Of a stretch of DNA of 64,000 bases, positions 21,685 through 34,429 are shown one piece after another. Source of the DNA: Reticulitermes speratus (Eukaryota > Arthropoda > Insecta > Blattodea > Rhinotermitidae). The DNA lies in NCBI GenBank assembly GCA_021186555.1, contig JAJKFL010000216.1:92029-156028 (forward strand). Direction: 5' to 3'. The notes under the pieces were generated by a model that ran no database searches, had not been told where the DNA came from, and saw nothing but the letters and a program-made list of their open reading frames with translations. Both the position numbers and the translations under genes were made by a program. Positions within the stretch are counted from its first letter, which is position 1; every line of letters begins with the position of its first letter.

Positions 21685-23367
21685 CCACACGGAATTATAA
21701 TTCAGAGAATACCAGTAGTTATTAGTAATATAATATTATGTGGTTTATTCAGCATTTCTCTCTCTATATATATATATGTATCTGTGTATGTGTATATACT
21801 TGTCACGTTAATGTTTGTCTTCACATATAATTAATTATCTGGACACTGACAAATATACACTCTCATTCACAGAGTTTAATTTTTTTTATAAATGTGATTT
21901 AGCATGTAGTGAAACGCAATTTCAAACCTAAAATGTATTATGTTTCGGTATAATACGCACATAAAAATTCGTTAATGCAAGAAATTAATAAATATACAAG
22001 TGGTTTTAATTGTAACGTGGAGACGCATAATTTGAAATTAAATAAGAATTGTGTTATTCTTTTAACTGTAGCATATTTATGCTTCGAAATTCTTACTATC
22101 CATTTGTATGTGTGTGATAAAATTTATATACAAAAGGTTTTATTTTTCTTTCTTTAAAAACATTTTGTTTCGACATTTCAGGTGAAAAATCCATACTTTC
22201 AGAACAAAGAGCATAGACATACATGAAGATCACATACATTATTTTGTTAAATAATTCTGTCCATCTTCAATTTTCATAACCGAAAATTTGGACCGCCTTT
22301 CGGAATGTGCGTTCCAAATTTCAGACCTCAGAGTCTAGCATATTTTCGTTCCTTGCCGAACACAATCCGCCTTCCATATTTTGGGTCAACTTCAAATTGT
22401 TTGTTTAAGTCTACAGAATTAAGGACATGATAACCCGTCAACTCAACTTGTTCCATTTCTGAATTTTAAATACGCATTATCCACACTTACGAATGTAGAC
22501 AATTTATAGGTTTTGAAGAGCTTGAAGATTCTGCATAGTGTTTGGAATTCTAAACGCAACTACATTTGTTATTTATTCTCTGTCAAAGACGTTACATATA
22601 CATCATGGATATCCCTATATAATTTCTCTTAAAGTAATTTCTTTTACAGCAAATATAAATATATTTTCTCAATTAACACATGCATCAGAGCGGTTTCGAA
22701 GCCATAACTCCTACACGGCACTATTAGTAGGCGTATATCATCAAATCAAAATAACAAGTACCATAGATATGCACGTAACACTCAAGATACAACTTTAAAC
22801 CCTCATTCCTGGAAATAAAAATTAAATTTACTGACCTTACAGTGTACAATCCCTGTATAAAATTGTACATTACATAAACCACATCAGTAATTAAATAAAT
22901 GTTATCTCACTCATTAAAGATTATGTTCGTCCATAAGAAATAATGAGTTCCTTACAGTTAATTGAAAAGAAGTAAACATTGGTAAACTTTTATAGTTGCA
23001 GTTATATGAGTCATAAGACGTCTTATGTAAGTGTAACTTGAACCACAAGATTCACACAAAGCTAAAAGCGTAAGAAATAATCAAATATCAATGAACCACA
23101 GCAATTTTAATATGGGTATAACTTATACCTCTTGCATTACACGCAATTAAGCCATACGTTGTTAACATAAAGCTTCTCACACTCTCTGGAAATATAAAAG
23201 CTTAAATGTAACTTTGTGGCATTCACAGAAGGTGGGATGTATTACTGCACAGACTAATAAATGCACTTATAATTATAAGGTGTTGGTAATTTTATTAATT
23301 ATTAAATTCCATTTCAAATTTTTATTAGCCAAATTATTGGATTTTTTTTTGAATTTGGAAACGGTTA
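21685..23367. other. Unassigned AT-rich stretch
   Basis: Starts with the receptor 3' region. Only short open frames; nothing recognised. A segment near 23,200-23,340 resembles 25,435-25,590 (TGGGATGTATTA, ATTTTATTAATTATTAAATT), suggesting an old local duplication. Confidence 0.5.
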
Positions 23368-23496
23368 TCTTTCTATTCACTTTCGAATGTAGTAACAGTA
23401 ATTTTGTTTTCAGCTTTAAAATCTGCCTAACGAGTTATAATTACTTTTTAATTTCTAAATATTTCAACCTCGAATTATAACATAACAGAATTTAAG

Positions 23497-23539
23497 TGGC
23501 CAATCCCAGTGGCCGCACGGTCTAATGCGTGGGTCTATT
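23497..23539 (+). mobile_element. SINE head fragment
   Basis: First ~43 bp of the same SINE family as 23,938-24,180 (CCCAGTGGCCGCACGG, then GTGGGTCT). It stops where the duplicated flank resumes. Confidence 0.6.
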
Positions 23540-23552
23540 CACTTTCGTATGT

Positions 23553-23817
23553 TTTTTTTTGTGTGGCTAGACAGCCTTATATGGGCCTGGGCCTCCTCGT
23601 TTCGTCGAGGTTTCATGGTCACACACATTTGAGACACACCACAGTCGGTAGGACTCCTCTGGACGAGGGACCAGCTCGTCGCAGAGACCTCTACCTGACA
23701 TCACACAACACTCACCAGAGACAGACGTCCATGCCCCCGGTGGGATTCAAACCCACGATCCCAGTAAGCGAGCGGCCGAAGACCCACTCCTTAGACCGCA
23801 CGGCCACTGGGATCGGC
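23553..23817 (-). mobile_element. tRNA-derived SINE, minus strand, with 13-bp TSD
   Basis: Read on the minus strand it starts GGCCGATCCCAGTGGCCG, has a GGTCTAAGGAG A-box-like piece and GGGTTTGAATCCC as B box, and ends in a poly-A (T's at 23,552-23,560 on plus). CACTTTCGTATGT at 23,540-23,552 and 23,818-23,830 is a perfect target-site duplication. Confidence 0.75.
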
Positions 23818-23937
23818 CACTTTCGTATGTAGTAACAGTAATTTTGTGTTCACCTCTAAAATCTGCCTAACGAGCTATAATTACTTTTTAAGCTCTAAAT
23901 ATTTCAACTTCGAATTATAACTAATCAGAATTTAAGT
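23818..23937. repeat. Duplicated SINE flank
   Basis: CACTTTCGTATGTAGTAACA through AATTTAAGTGGCC repeats 23,378-23,500 with a few substitutions. A flank-plus-SINE-head unit was tandemly duplicated; the minus SINE then landed at the junction. Confidence 0.7.
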
Positions 23938-24180
23938 GGCCGATCCCAGTGGCCGCGCGGTCTAAGGCGTGGGTCTACGGCCGTTCGCTTGTTGGGATTG
24001 GGTTCGAATCCTGCCGGAGGCATGGATATCTGTCTCTTGTGAGTGTTGTGTATTGTCAAGTAGTGGTCTCTGCGACGGGGCGATCACTCGTCCAGAGGAG
24101 TCCTACCGAGTGTGGTGTGTCTGAGTGAGATCGAGGAATCTCACAGAGAAGGCCTAGGCCCACTATACTGTCGAGCCATG
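23938..24180 (+). mobile_element. tRNA-derived SINE, plus strand
   Basis: Same family as the minus SINE: CGATCCCAGTGGCCGCGCGG, then GGTCTAAGGCG (A box region) and GGGTTCGAATCCTGCC (B box, about 24,000-24,015). The head would pass as tRNA-like but the body continues to about 24,180. Confidence 0.75.
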
Positions 24181-26569
24181 ACAGAAAATACTTAAAGTGA
24201 CATATTTAATGTAATTAGAAGACAGCGCTGTACACAGCAGCATTAACTATGCGGAACATATACTTTCTCTTTATTGTTTTTAATGATATCAACTTTGCAA
24301 TCTTTTTCATAAACTGAGAATAAGAAGGGTTCCTCCTTTTGACCCCATATTGTCCTTAACTCTAACATATATTTGAAACGAAGAGAAGAAAAAGTGTTGT
24401 AGACAACGTGTGTGAATTGTACCAAAAAAACAGAATGACATGTATGTGAAGATAATTTTTGATGTGAGATCATTACCCTGTAGCACTCACAAAGTGGTTT
24501 GGCTGCAGTACCACTAGGTTTTAGAGGTGATCGCTCTTGCCTCTTGTCTTTCAGCAAAAATCACTCACATGCAGATAGAAAAGCAAATAATTCAAGATTT
24601 TGGACAGCTATTAAATTGCACATTACACATTAAATTTTCAAAACATAATGTATTATATTAAAGTCACTGTCCAGTACGTCGGGTGTGAAAGGGAAGATTT
24701 TCAGTGATAAAATAGGCCTCTTAGGGTATAATCTGTAATTAACCATCTTATTACCTTGTTGAAAGGGATCAACTTAAAAGTGACTATTCAAAAGAGGAAA
24801 TCCATTGGGTTGAATCTACAAATGATAATAGGAAGATTCGAAATAAGTTTCTAATTTGAAGCGTATACCAACTAACATGTCTCGAGTGATCTAAAGTTTA
24901 TGCTTATGCTTGCCGGGTTGATATAAAATTTTTACCCAGGATTAAGGGACGGTCCCTTTCTTTCCAAAACAATATCTTAAATTCCAAATTTTCAAAACGC
25001 CGTCTTGAAACGGAGAGCCAATGGGACCTACGAATTTTACACTTGCCAAATATGGGACTACATCACGCTCTTTTGGAGAAATTTCACATTTTTAAGGAAA
25101 CCAAAGAGGGCAATCAGAGAAACGACAAGCGTGCAATTGGCCACAATGTAATATTTGACGTCATTACACAATATACAAACCCATCACATGATAACCACAC
25201 ATCGTACGGCATCTGTCAGTACTTCCTTAACATAGAAGTTAAATGTAGCGTCCTTACTATTTTACGAGGTTCTGTACAAAATTGTAAGAAATAAACCCAC
25301 ATAAATACTTATCGACATTTTTTTATATAGGTCTGTCATATTATCAATAAGTTCGTATCCTCTTATATACAGGTCAAGTCAGCCACATATTTTAAAATAA
25401 ACTGTGTGACACTAAGTGGAAATAAAAATAATTAAATACAATGTTGTGATATTCACTGAAGTTGGGATGTATTATACGTACCAAGAAACAAATGTACGTC
25501 TCAGCATTTGGATTCGGCAATTTTATTAATTATTAAATTGTATTCCAACCATTTGTTTTAGCAAGTAATTGGATATTTGCTGGAATCAAAAAATGGTAAG
25601 CTCTTCTATTCACACTCGTAAGTAGTTTCAGGGTCTTTTACGTGTATGATCCTTGGTGACAAAGACCTTCTAACGCATATTTTTAGGGATACTAAAAACA
25701 GATAATTTAATCGTTATTGTTACAATATCAGTATGAGTTATTTTAACCGATCCTACCTTCAAAAGTTTCAAATGTCCTCTGGCTTAATTGCCAAAATTCA
25801 AGTGGCGTTATTACTGAAAGAACAACTTTTAGTTTCGGATATTATGCATGATTTAACGAATAAATTTACCCAAAAACTGAGAGGGAATTATTATAAAGCA
25901 TTATAAATCTGCAGACACTATACAAAATATTGCTGACTCTTCTTAGATATAATATCACACTCACCCCGCAGGGTCGTCAAATATTCATATCATAAAAACA
26001 CCTAGCTCTATAGATACTTTCTGACTTACTGAATCAAAAGTACAGAAAAATATCGACACGACTCTTCAAGGTCATAAAATATAATGGCAACTAAAAAGGG
26101 AAAAGGACTGTGGCAAGCATTTCTCACTCTGTTTTGTGGCGTAAACATGAATTACACTACCTTGAAAAAAATGAAGTGCGACTCTTACCCGTTTGGACTT
26201 AATGGATCACGTTAACCCGTATATCACAGCTATACATATGCAGCGGCATAGAATTCGAAGGTGAGCATCATTCATTAATAACTGAAAAAGTCGCATGTTC
26301 GCACCTGTCCATTTTGATTGAAAAGAGAACTAAATCACATTGTTTGACACTTTCAGAATAACAAACTACCCTACGTAACACCTGAATATTTTAACAATTA
26401 TTGTAGTCGGTTAAGAGGAGACTGGAATAAATTGCATAGTGAGGAACTTCATGGCTTGTACCCTCGCCAGTTAATGTTAAGTTGAATGCCGGGAGCTCAT
26501 GGTGTTCCAAGAGTTTACCGATCCTAGTTCCATTCATGACCAACGCCTCTTAACTGCCGGGGTCGAAAA
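24181..26569. other. Unassigned stretch between SINEs and decayed LINE
   Basis: About 2.4 kb with no recognised gene, RNA or element. Open frames of 83-104 codons at 24,243-24,557 (minus) and 25,043-25,294 (plus) show no motif I know. Confidence 0.5.
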
Positions 26570-27560
26570 AGATTAGGAATTATTAGTAGATTATTGTAGC
26601 AAAGTGTTTTACAGCGACAAGGGGGCGGTACCAGCGGTAGAGAATAGAATAATGGACAAAATGTATGTGGAAGAATTAGTGATACTAAGATAGAAGTGTT
26701 CAGGGTCGGAGTGAAGGGAATGAAGAGTAACAAACCACTAAGCGTTGATGAAATGTCAGCGGAAATGGGAAGAGCGCTCAGTACCAGAAATGGGGGAGGT
26801 GGAGGGGAGAGAAATCTTAAGTAAATATTCAAGGGAATAGAAAAGGCGAAAATTTTCCCCAGATTATGAAAAACACTTTTACTATGTTCTATCTGAAAAG
26901 GCAAGAGAAAAGAAAACGATCCGGGCAAACACAGAGACGTCATTCTAGTAGTAAAAACGTGTAGATATTTCTTCAGTATTGCGGCAGGTAGGATGTTAGA
27001 GTGGTTGTCAAACAACGAGATGTTAAACAGATTACAGGTAGGGTGTGTAAAGTAGAATAACAATTTTAGTATATTTACATAGTTAAAGTAACATTATACC
27101 CATAAATAAGGAATGAAGGGATTTATCTATTTGTGATTTTTGAATCTGGAGAAGCTTTCCGATTCAGTAAACATTTAAGTATTATTTTATAAACTGCAAA
27201 TGAAAGGTCCATGTGAAGTGTAGCGGAGTGTATGAACAGCATGTGTTAGGCATGAGAATATTACGTGAAATAGAAAAGAGAGCGAAATGACGGAGCCGAA
27301 TTGGAGTTGAGCATTACGGCAGTCTGGGAACATATTTATTCAGCAATTTTGCAGATGATATTTTATACTAATTAAGAAGGACATAAACAATCACCAGCAG
27401 TTTGCGAGCTATTTACACCTGTGCAATTGTTCGTGTTTGACTTTGTAGTGGATTTCTATAAAATAAACGGTTTACAAACAGATAGAAGTAATGTCAAAAA
27501 TTTGGAAGAACTGGAACTTCAATATAGTGTTGGTTTTCAAGAAGTGGGGACCTCAATTAA
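26570..27560 (+). pseudogene. Heavily decayed LINE reverse transcriptase
   Basis: Reading across frames gives NKPLSVDEMSAEMGRA, then KRKENDPGKHRDVI, AAGRMLEWLSNNEMLNRLQ, FLNLEKLSDSVN and FSNFADDILY. These match in order the fingers, GxYRGI-like, LNxQxGF-like, motif A and FADD motifs of RTE/jockey-like RTs. Many stops and shifts. It adjoins but probably does not belong to the LINE starting at 27,775. Confidence 0.6.
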
Positions 27561-27774
27561 AAAGAAAGGATAGCACACTGTGGGGCAACATCTGCACATA
27601 ATATATAAATTTGTATAATTTGGGGTAAAACAGGAGAATACATGGGGAACGAGAAAGCGAAAAGCTAGGATGAAACGAAAGGATATCACACTGTAGGAGC
27701 CTCTGAAAGATGCGTAACGAGAACGCTACATAAGAATATAGATGTGATAAAAAATTTCTACGACATGATACATG

Positions 27775-29170
27775 AATCCCCCATCGATGGTGCTTCCACC
27801 TGGTCGTGGTGGTGGAGCTTGTGTGTACCAATGACCCAGAGACCTATGCCGGCGGTAGCGCATCTACTGGTAGGACCTCCCGAGCCGGACAGGTCAAAGC
27901 GTAGGTACCCGACTAAGAGAAGCACCCTCGTCCTCCAGGTTGGTGGTTGTGCATAAGGTTAACATCCTTATCACATAAAATAAATCTTGTTCAGAAAACA
28001 ACACTAAAGCCTCGGAATGTAAGGGATAAACTGGAATTTAAAATTATGAAACTAAGGAAGGACTTGAATATGGCAACGTGGAATATACGAACGATGTTGG
28101 CCCCAGGAAAAAAGGAAGAGATTGCTGAAGAAACAGTGACAAAGAATATAGATATCCTAGCAATGCAAGAAGTAAGATGGAATGGAATAGGGAAAATAGA
28201 TAAAGGAAATTACACTTTTTACTACAGTGGAACTCAAGAAAGAACTGGACAATATGGTACAGGTTTCATGGTCGCAAAACAGATAAAGGATAGAGTACTA
28301 CAGTTTGATCCCATTAATGAAAGGATAAGTACATTGAGAACAAAAGGGAAATTTCGAAATATTTCAATTATAACTATACATGCTCCCACAAAAGAGAAAG
28401 TAATCGAAACAAAGGAAGAATTCTACGAGAAGGTGGAAGAAGTATATGACAGAATACCGAAATGTGATTTCAATGCCAAAGTTGGAACTAAGGATGTAGA
28501 TACTAAAGTTACAGGAAAATATTCAATGCATACAGAAAGTAATGAAAATGGTAATTTATTTTTGTAGTTTGCAATAAGAAATAGGATGCTAATAAAGAGC
28601 ACATATTTCCCTCATAAGGAAATTCATTTAGGAACTTGGAAATCTCCAGATAATAATACAATAAACCAAATTGATCATATACTGATTAATTATAGACACT
28701 CATCCTCAATAATAGACGTAAGAAGTCACAGAGTACCTAAATGTGACACAGATCACATCATAGTTAAAGCAAAAATAAGATATTAATTATGTAAGAAACT
28801 ACAATACAATACAAACATCAGGAAAAAGTGGGATGTTGAGAAGTTAAAAAAGGAGGATGAAAAAATAAATATAGAAAAGCAATGAATAGAAAACTTAATG
28901 ATAAAGAGGCACAGAAGGATGAAGGAATAACAATACAGGACAGGTGGGAATCAACAGAAACAATAATTACAAAGGCAGCAGAGAAGTGGTGGGATATAAG
29001 AAGAAAGAAAACACCAATGCTTCAATAAGGGGTGTAGAAAGGCAATAAGATTTACATATAATGAGAGTGACCAAGTGGGAAGAGAAGGTCAGAAATAGAG
29101 AAGAACGGAGGCAGATAGTGAAGGAAGCCAAAGCGCACCCAGGTCTGTACAGCCGAATGTTGTTGCTGTA
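27775..29170 (+). mobile_element. LINE fragment: structured 5' UTR plus endonuclease
   Basis: 5' UTR at about 27,780-27,955 with GCCGGCGGTAGC, GGACCTCCCGAGCCGGACAG. Endonuclease begins MKLRKDLNMATWNIRTML (about 28,028) with AMQEVRWNGIGK, then a truncated DFNAKVG, and after one in-frame TAG (28,565-28,567) INQIDHILI and [11 protein letters not shown] to 28,786. Past that FNKGCRKAIRFT (about 29,020) is the linker before an RT that is absent. RTE-like clade by the TWNIRT and EVRWNG blocks. Confidence 0.75.
28028..28786 (+). pseudogene. LINE endonuclease domain, one stop
   Basis: Exonuclease-endonuclease-phosphatase fold: N of TWNIRT, E of QEVRWNG, NAKVG block, D-H of DTDHII. The usual GDFN has lost the residues before DFN (CDFNAKVG). 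One TAG at 28,565 in the same frame. Not expected to work alone. Confidence 0.7.
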
Positions 29171-29745
29171 TGATACATGAATCAAGATTATCTGGAGAGA
29201 TATTAGGGATGATACAAATCGGACTGGGTACGGGAGAGACTTTGCAAGAAAATGTTAAGAATACTGCGACGTACCGCCATACGGGGTGCTGAGAGCGAGT
29301 TTGGAAAGAGAGGAGAGAGAAGATATTGAGTGCTACTGTAAAATACTTGGCTAGGGTCAAGCAGAGTGGGAAGCGGGAAATAGTGCAAGAATGTTACAAA
29401 AGGCTGGTTCGTCAGGCATAAATGTTGAGAGAAGCAGCAGAACTAAGGGAGAAACTGACACATTTGGACTGGACTGGACTGCATACGGCAAAACTAGCAG
29501 CAGATGGAAGTAAAGATTATTTTCCGTATTACTAAAACTACATACAATGACATTCGAAGACATAGGCGGTTAGCTAAAATGGGAAAAAGAGTTCGCTATA
29601 CATGTACAATGAAACAACTAAGGAAGAGAAGTATATATGTAGTGCTGCACAATGAATGAAAGAAGCAGTATAGCATGGTTCAGTTTGTGAAATTCGGTAC
29701 TGATGGGCGCGCGGGGAGAAACCGAGATGTATAGACACTTATCAT
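29171..29745. other. Unassigned stretch before RTE copy 1
   Basis: Reads in pieces as KYLARVKQSGKREIVQECYK and LREAAELREKLTHL on plus, with stops. It looks like a decayed reading frame of unknown origin. Confidence 0.4.
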
Positions 29746-29759
29746 GCTTCATTCATTCT

Positions 29760-30530
29760 GTAGTCTGTCTTACGACAGGTCCGTAGATTCTTCCAATGCG
29801 AGTTCTCCACAGGGTGCGATCTAGTGCTTCCTCTTTCAATTTCCAATATCTTTTCTTTTCCTTAAGATCATCCTGTAGCTGCTTACGTCTTCTCCCTCGT
29901 CGTCCACCATTTCTATCTTTCCTTCAATCACGTGTTTCAGAAGGCAGTTTCTACGCAAGATGTTACCAATTCAGTTAGCCTTTCTTCTTTTTATTGTATG
30001 TAGGATATTCCTCTCTTCCTTGACTCTGTGTAATACTTCTTCATTTCTCACACGATCGGTCCAACTGATCTTCTCCATTCTTCTCCAGCACCACATTTCA
30101 AAACATTCCAGATACTTCTGATATACTTTCCGAAGTGTCCACGTTTCAGCACCATACAAAGCTATGCTCCAAATGTAGCACTTAACTAGTTTCTTCCTTA
30201 AATTTAATTCCAGTTTGTTGGTGAAAAGATTTTTCTTCTTGTTGAATGCTGCTTTTGCCATGGCAATTCTGGATTTAATTTCACGTGTACACTTGCATCA
30301 CTTGTTATTATGCTACCCAATAATTGAAATATTCCACATTCTCCAATTGTTTTTGATCCATCATAATTTTCATTGGGGATCGTTGCCTTGAGATTTTCAT
30401 TACATTAGTTTTTCCCACATTCATTTCCATTCCATAGCGTCTTCCAACTTCAATTAGTCTATCACTCATGCCCTGTAGCACCTTACCTTCCCTAGCCAGT
30501 AGCACAAGGTCATCTGCATATTTCACAGTG
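29760..30530 (-). pseudogene. RTE RT catalytic end and C-terminus, copy 1
   Basis: KYADDLVLLAREGKVLQG (catalytic YADD), GMEMNVGKTNVMK, then after a lost base near FNYWVA, IAMAKAAFNKKKNLF, YGAETWTLRKV and [18 protein letters not shown]. These are the thumb and RTE C-terminal blocks. Confidence 0.8.
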
Positions 30531-30691
30531 CGAATTACTTGTCCTCCTATTTTGAAGTCTCCAAACCCTTCAAGAGTTTCCTTGGTAAGTTACTCGCTGT
30601 ATAATTTGAACAAAATAGGTGACAAGCAGCAACCTTGTCTAACTCCTCTTCCAATCTTCACACTTCTCGTCTCCCCTTGGTCCAGTCGTAT

Positions 30692-31957
30692 TTAGACACT
30701 GTGTTCCATGTAAAATTTGCTGATCAATCTTCTTTCGCGCCAGCCTATCCCAATTCCTTTTAGTATTTGCATTAATTTGATCCAGTTGACACGGTCAGAT
30801 GCCTTCTGCCAGTCTATGAAGCAAGTACACAAATCCTCATTTATGACCAAGGTTCGTTCTGATATTATTCTCAGCATCCCAACTGCATCCCTAGTTCCTT
30901 TTCCTCTTCTAAATCCAAACTGATCTTCTCCAAGTGCATCTTCAATTTTCCTCTCAATCCTTCTTCTAAGTATCCTCGCTACTATCTTCGTTGCATGAGC
31001 GATGATGCTGATTGTGCGATGGTCGCTGCATTTTGTAGGTTTGGGCTTCTTCTTTAAGGCAATCATTGTAACTTCAATAAAATCTCTGGGCCATTCTCCA
31101 GTTAAATACAGGCTGTTGATCAGCTGTGTCATTAGCCTTAGACCACTTTCTTCCAACAATTTGAGTACATCCCCAGGTACATCATCATCTCCTGTAGCCT
31201 TCTTATCCTTCATCTCCTTGATAGCTTCTTCCACTTCACTTTGCAAAATATAAGGGCTTTTCTCGTCTTCATCTACTTCATCTTCAGGTTCGACGTCTAG
31301 ATGTTCTGGTCGATTAGCTCGATCGTAGAGCTCTGTGATATAATTCTCCCAAATTTGCAGTACTCGTCTCTGATTTATTATTATATTGCCTTGAGAGTCT
31401 TCGATGCCAATGTTTTGAATCACATGGTTTTCTTTCCAACCTAGTTCCTTTGTCTTCATGTACATTAAAGCATAACGTCCTATTCTTTGAAATTCTATGA
31501 ACTCGTCGCTTATGCTCTCAAGATATTCCATCTTGGCGTTGTCCGTGGCTCTTTTCAATTCGTTCCTCAGTCTTCTGTAGTTCTTCCTGCCTTCTTTATT
31601 GTTGACATTCTTCCATTTCCTTCGTTCATCCATTTTACTGATCATCTCCTGTGTAATCCATGGCTTTCTTGCTCTCCTCTCGACTTTTCCAACCAAACCA
31701 CTCATAGTATCTAACACACATTTCTTGATATTGTTCCACTGCACTTCCACTTTCCCACTTTCACATTTGATTGCAACAAGCCTTTCTTCTAGTCTATCGC
31801 GTACTACCTGTCGTTGAGCATATAGCTTCTCCAAATCCCATCTTGGTTTTTTCTTGTGGAACCTCATGATCTTCTTCAATCTGGTGCAGATCTTTGCAAC
31901 CTGTAAATTGTGGTCAGAGTCAATATCTGCAACAGGCAGTGTCTGCATATTCTTCAC
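30692..31957 (-). pseudogene. RTE reverse transcriptase N-terminal and palm, copy 1
   Basis: 421 codons open: DIDSDHNL (nuclease end), KPWITQEMISKM linker, EEAIKEMKDKKATGDDDVPG, VTMIALKKKPKPTKCSDHRT, DALGEDQFGFRRGKGTRDA, CFIDWQKASDRV (motif A). TAA at 30,692-30,694 interrupts before RQGCCLSPILF. YADDLVLLA (about 30,505-30,525) follows in the same strand. Confidence 0.85.
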
Positions 31958-31969
31958 ACTTTTCCTGAA

Positions 31970-32824
31970 TCATTGTTTCACTAGTACATAGTCCTGCTGA
32001 TATCGATTCCTATCTCCTGGTGATGTCCACGTGTACAATCTTCTTTTACGTTTTTTGAACCATGTGTTTGTTATAACAAGTCCATTTCTATCACAGAAGT
32101 CAATAAGCATTTGACCTCTCTGATTCCTCCTTCCCAGTCCACATGGTCCAAGAGTGCTATGATGTGCTGTATCTCCAACCACACTGTTCCAATCTCCCAT
32201 AATAATCGTGTTTGTCGAACCCTTTGCATCCTCTTCAAGAATTTCTTCAATTATATCATACAACTCTTGCAGTTTGTCATTTTCATAGTCCGATGTTAGC
32301 ATGTACACTTGCACTATCAAAATACTTACGGGTTCTGCTTGCAATTTAATAGCAATGACTCTGTCACTATACACACTCTTCTTAACAACACTTTTCACTA
32401 CGCTTTTATGCACTACTATTGCTACGCCTCTTTCAGCACTGCCACCCCCGGAATAATACACTGTATAATCACCACTTTTTATTTCACCTTGACCATTCCA
32501 CCGCACTTCACTAACACCTAGCACAGACACTGCGTGTTTCTGCATCTCTTTCTTCAAATTTTCGAGTTTTCCTCCTTGATTCAAGGTCCGTACGTTCCAA
32601 GTGCCTATCTTGAAGCTGTTATGTTTATTCTGTGTCTTCTGCTTTTGTCTGTAGTCATTAACGCGTGGTGTCTCCCCTAGAAACACTGCCCCCCGAAGAT
32701 TTGAATGGTGGAGTAGTTTACCTCCGGAATGTTTTGTCTCCAGAGGAAGCATCTCGCATTTGCATTTGTCTCTGTTTCTGGAAGAGACTATCCAGGAAAA
32801 GTAATAATGTGGTAGTTTTTCCAT
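31970..32824 (-). pseudogene. RTE endonuclease, copy 1
   Basis: TWNVRTLNQGGK, SEVRWNGQGEIK, IIMGDWNSVVG, YTWTSPGDRNRYQQDYVL cover the catalytic blocks of an AP-type nuclease; GDFN reads GDWN. Ends at TGA (31,970-31,972); the frame continues after it into SDHNL, so the nuclease's terminal SDH lies beyond the stop. Confidence 0.8.
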
Positions 32825-33142
32825 TTGCTTTCCACATCACAGTACAGCAGCCATTCAGACCACTCTGGTCACGCCTTTTGTTACACGATCATGAACCATC
32901 TCGAGCATCATTTTCTCTGTGCTTCATGTCGCTACTGATGTCGCTGCTTCCGGCATCAGGGGAGTTTTTATTCGGTTTCCCATCTCCTAGGCATCTCTCT
33001 TCGTCTGGTTCCTACCCTTTTGATCTGTCCGGCTTGGGAGACCCTACTGGTAGCAATGCTACCGCCGGCTTAGCTCTCAGGGTCACTGGAACTCACAAGC
33101 GCGTGTACCACGGCAAGGTGAAGATACCAACAATGGGGTTAT

Positions 33143-34429
33143 CATCCTATGCGGAGGAAAACAAAAATCATCAATGTTGAAATGCACAAGATCAAAATGT
33201 TCGAGGGATGAGTTCCTGGCGAACAGAAAATGTACAGTATGTACATTCTAGCAAGCCAGTTTGTAAGTAGAGTCCTTGGATAGTATTAAAAAGTGTATAA
33301 CTAAGAAGAAAAATAAAACAAAGAATCATACCTACATACATAGATAAACAAAGATAATGATATCTTGAAAATATAGGATCTAAGAACAGCATCAGACAGG
33401 TATTACATAAACTAATATTAATGTAAGGTAAGTATGTTGCAGAATATCTTGTATTGACAGGTACATCCCTGTGATGGTGTATTTTGAATTGACAGAAAGT
33501 TATTTTGTATCAGACACAGTTACCGTTGTCACGTGCTCGATGATAAGAAGGGAGGACATGAAGAATGCAAGCGGGAGGAGGAGAATGCCAACAGGCTTCT
33601 GTTTGCTAAATTTTGAAGTAAGAAGGAAACATTGTAGAGCAAGGCATAGATTGGAAGGTTTTAAAATGCATCTTTGAAAACCTAATTTAGGAGTGTGGAA
33701 TGGATTCTCCTGGCTGAGTTCAGGACAGATGGGGCGCTCGTACGAACAAGGTAACGAAAGATACGATTATATTAAATGTTGGGAATTCCTTCAACATCCT
33801 GTGTACTATTAACGTCTTAACATCCTATTGGTTTATAAAGTGTGCAAAAGGATGGGGATGTCATTGTTATGCAGGATACATAGGACAGGATGTGCACAGC
33901 CTGGCGAGATACGTACCGCCGGGCTACAGTAATAACACATACGGATAACTGTGTCTTGCAGTGTTACCAATTTTAAATTGATTCACTGAACAACATTCCA
34001 CCTAAGTATCACCCCACGCACATTAACTTGAAAGTTACTAATTCGTACACCTATATTGTCGATCCACATTTAATCTCCATCTGCGAAATGATTTTGCAGG
34101 ATTACAAGTGCTAATGTTAAGGCGTTATACTGCGTAACACATTTTCGAGCAATCCGAATAACGTGTAATATTTTATAGATCCACAATAATATTATGCCCG
34201 TTAAGTTTTTGTCGATCGCTTCTATGTCTCTACTTATTCTTGATTTTAGAATTATAAAATCAAACTTCTTGTTTAAACTAGTAGAGGGAATTCAAAGTAG
34301 ATGGTTGAAGACACAGGGAAGAAGAAAGGACGCGTAAGTACTCTAAACAAACTGCAATGAAGCAACAATTCTTACATCAAGCAGATATTTAAAAACTACA
34401 GGACGGGAAATATTATTAGGATATATAAC
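33143..34429. other. Spacer between head-to-head RTE copies
   Basis: About 1.29 kb of unique-looking sequence with no supportable gene. Both elements begin with ATAACCCC, a spacer base and TTGTTGG at its two edges. Confidence 0.5.

Larger units (their letters stand above)
29748..33142 (-). mobile_element. RTE-like LINE, copy 1 (near full length, minus)
   Basis: Runs right to left: structured 5' UTR (about 33,142-32,830), endonuclease (32,824-31,970), RT (31,957-about 30,310), C-terminal [22 protein letters not shown] region, and the 3' tail GAATGAATGAA typical of RTE elements at 29,748-29,760. No RNase H, as expected for RTE. Disabled by an in-frame TGA at the endonuclease/RT junction, a TAA at 30,692-30,694 and a frameshift near 30,310. 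Confidence 0.85.

Noticed and set aside
23945..24025. Possible tRNA gene (GGTCTAAGGCG plus GGTTCGAATCC)
   Set aside because: SINE head: another copy with TSD and poly-A lies next to it.
24243..24557. 104-codon minus-strand open frame
   Set aside because: No recognisable domain, no splice context, AT-rich composition expected to give such frames by chance.
26524..27063. 179-codon minus-strand frame rich in Pro and Ser
   Set aside because: Antisense to the decayed LINE RT; no independent signature.
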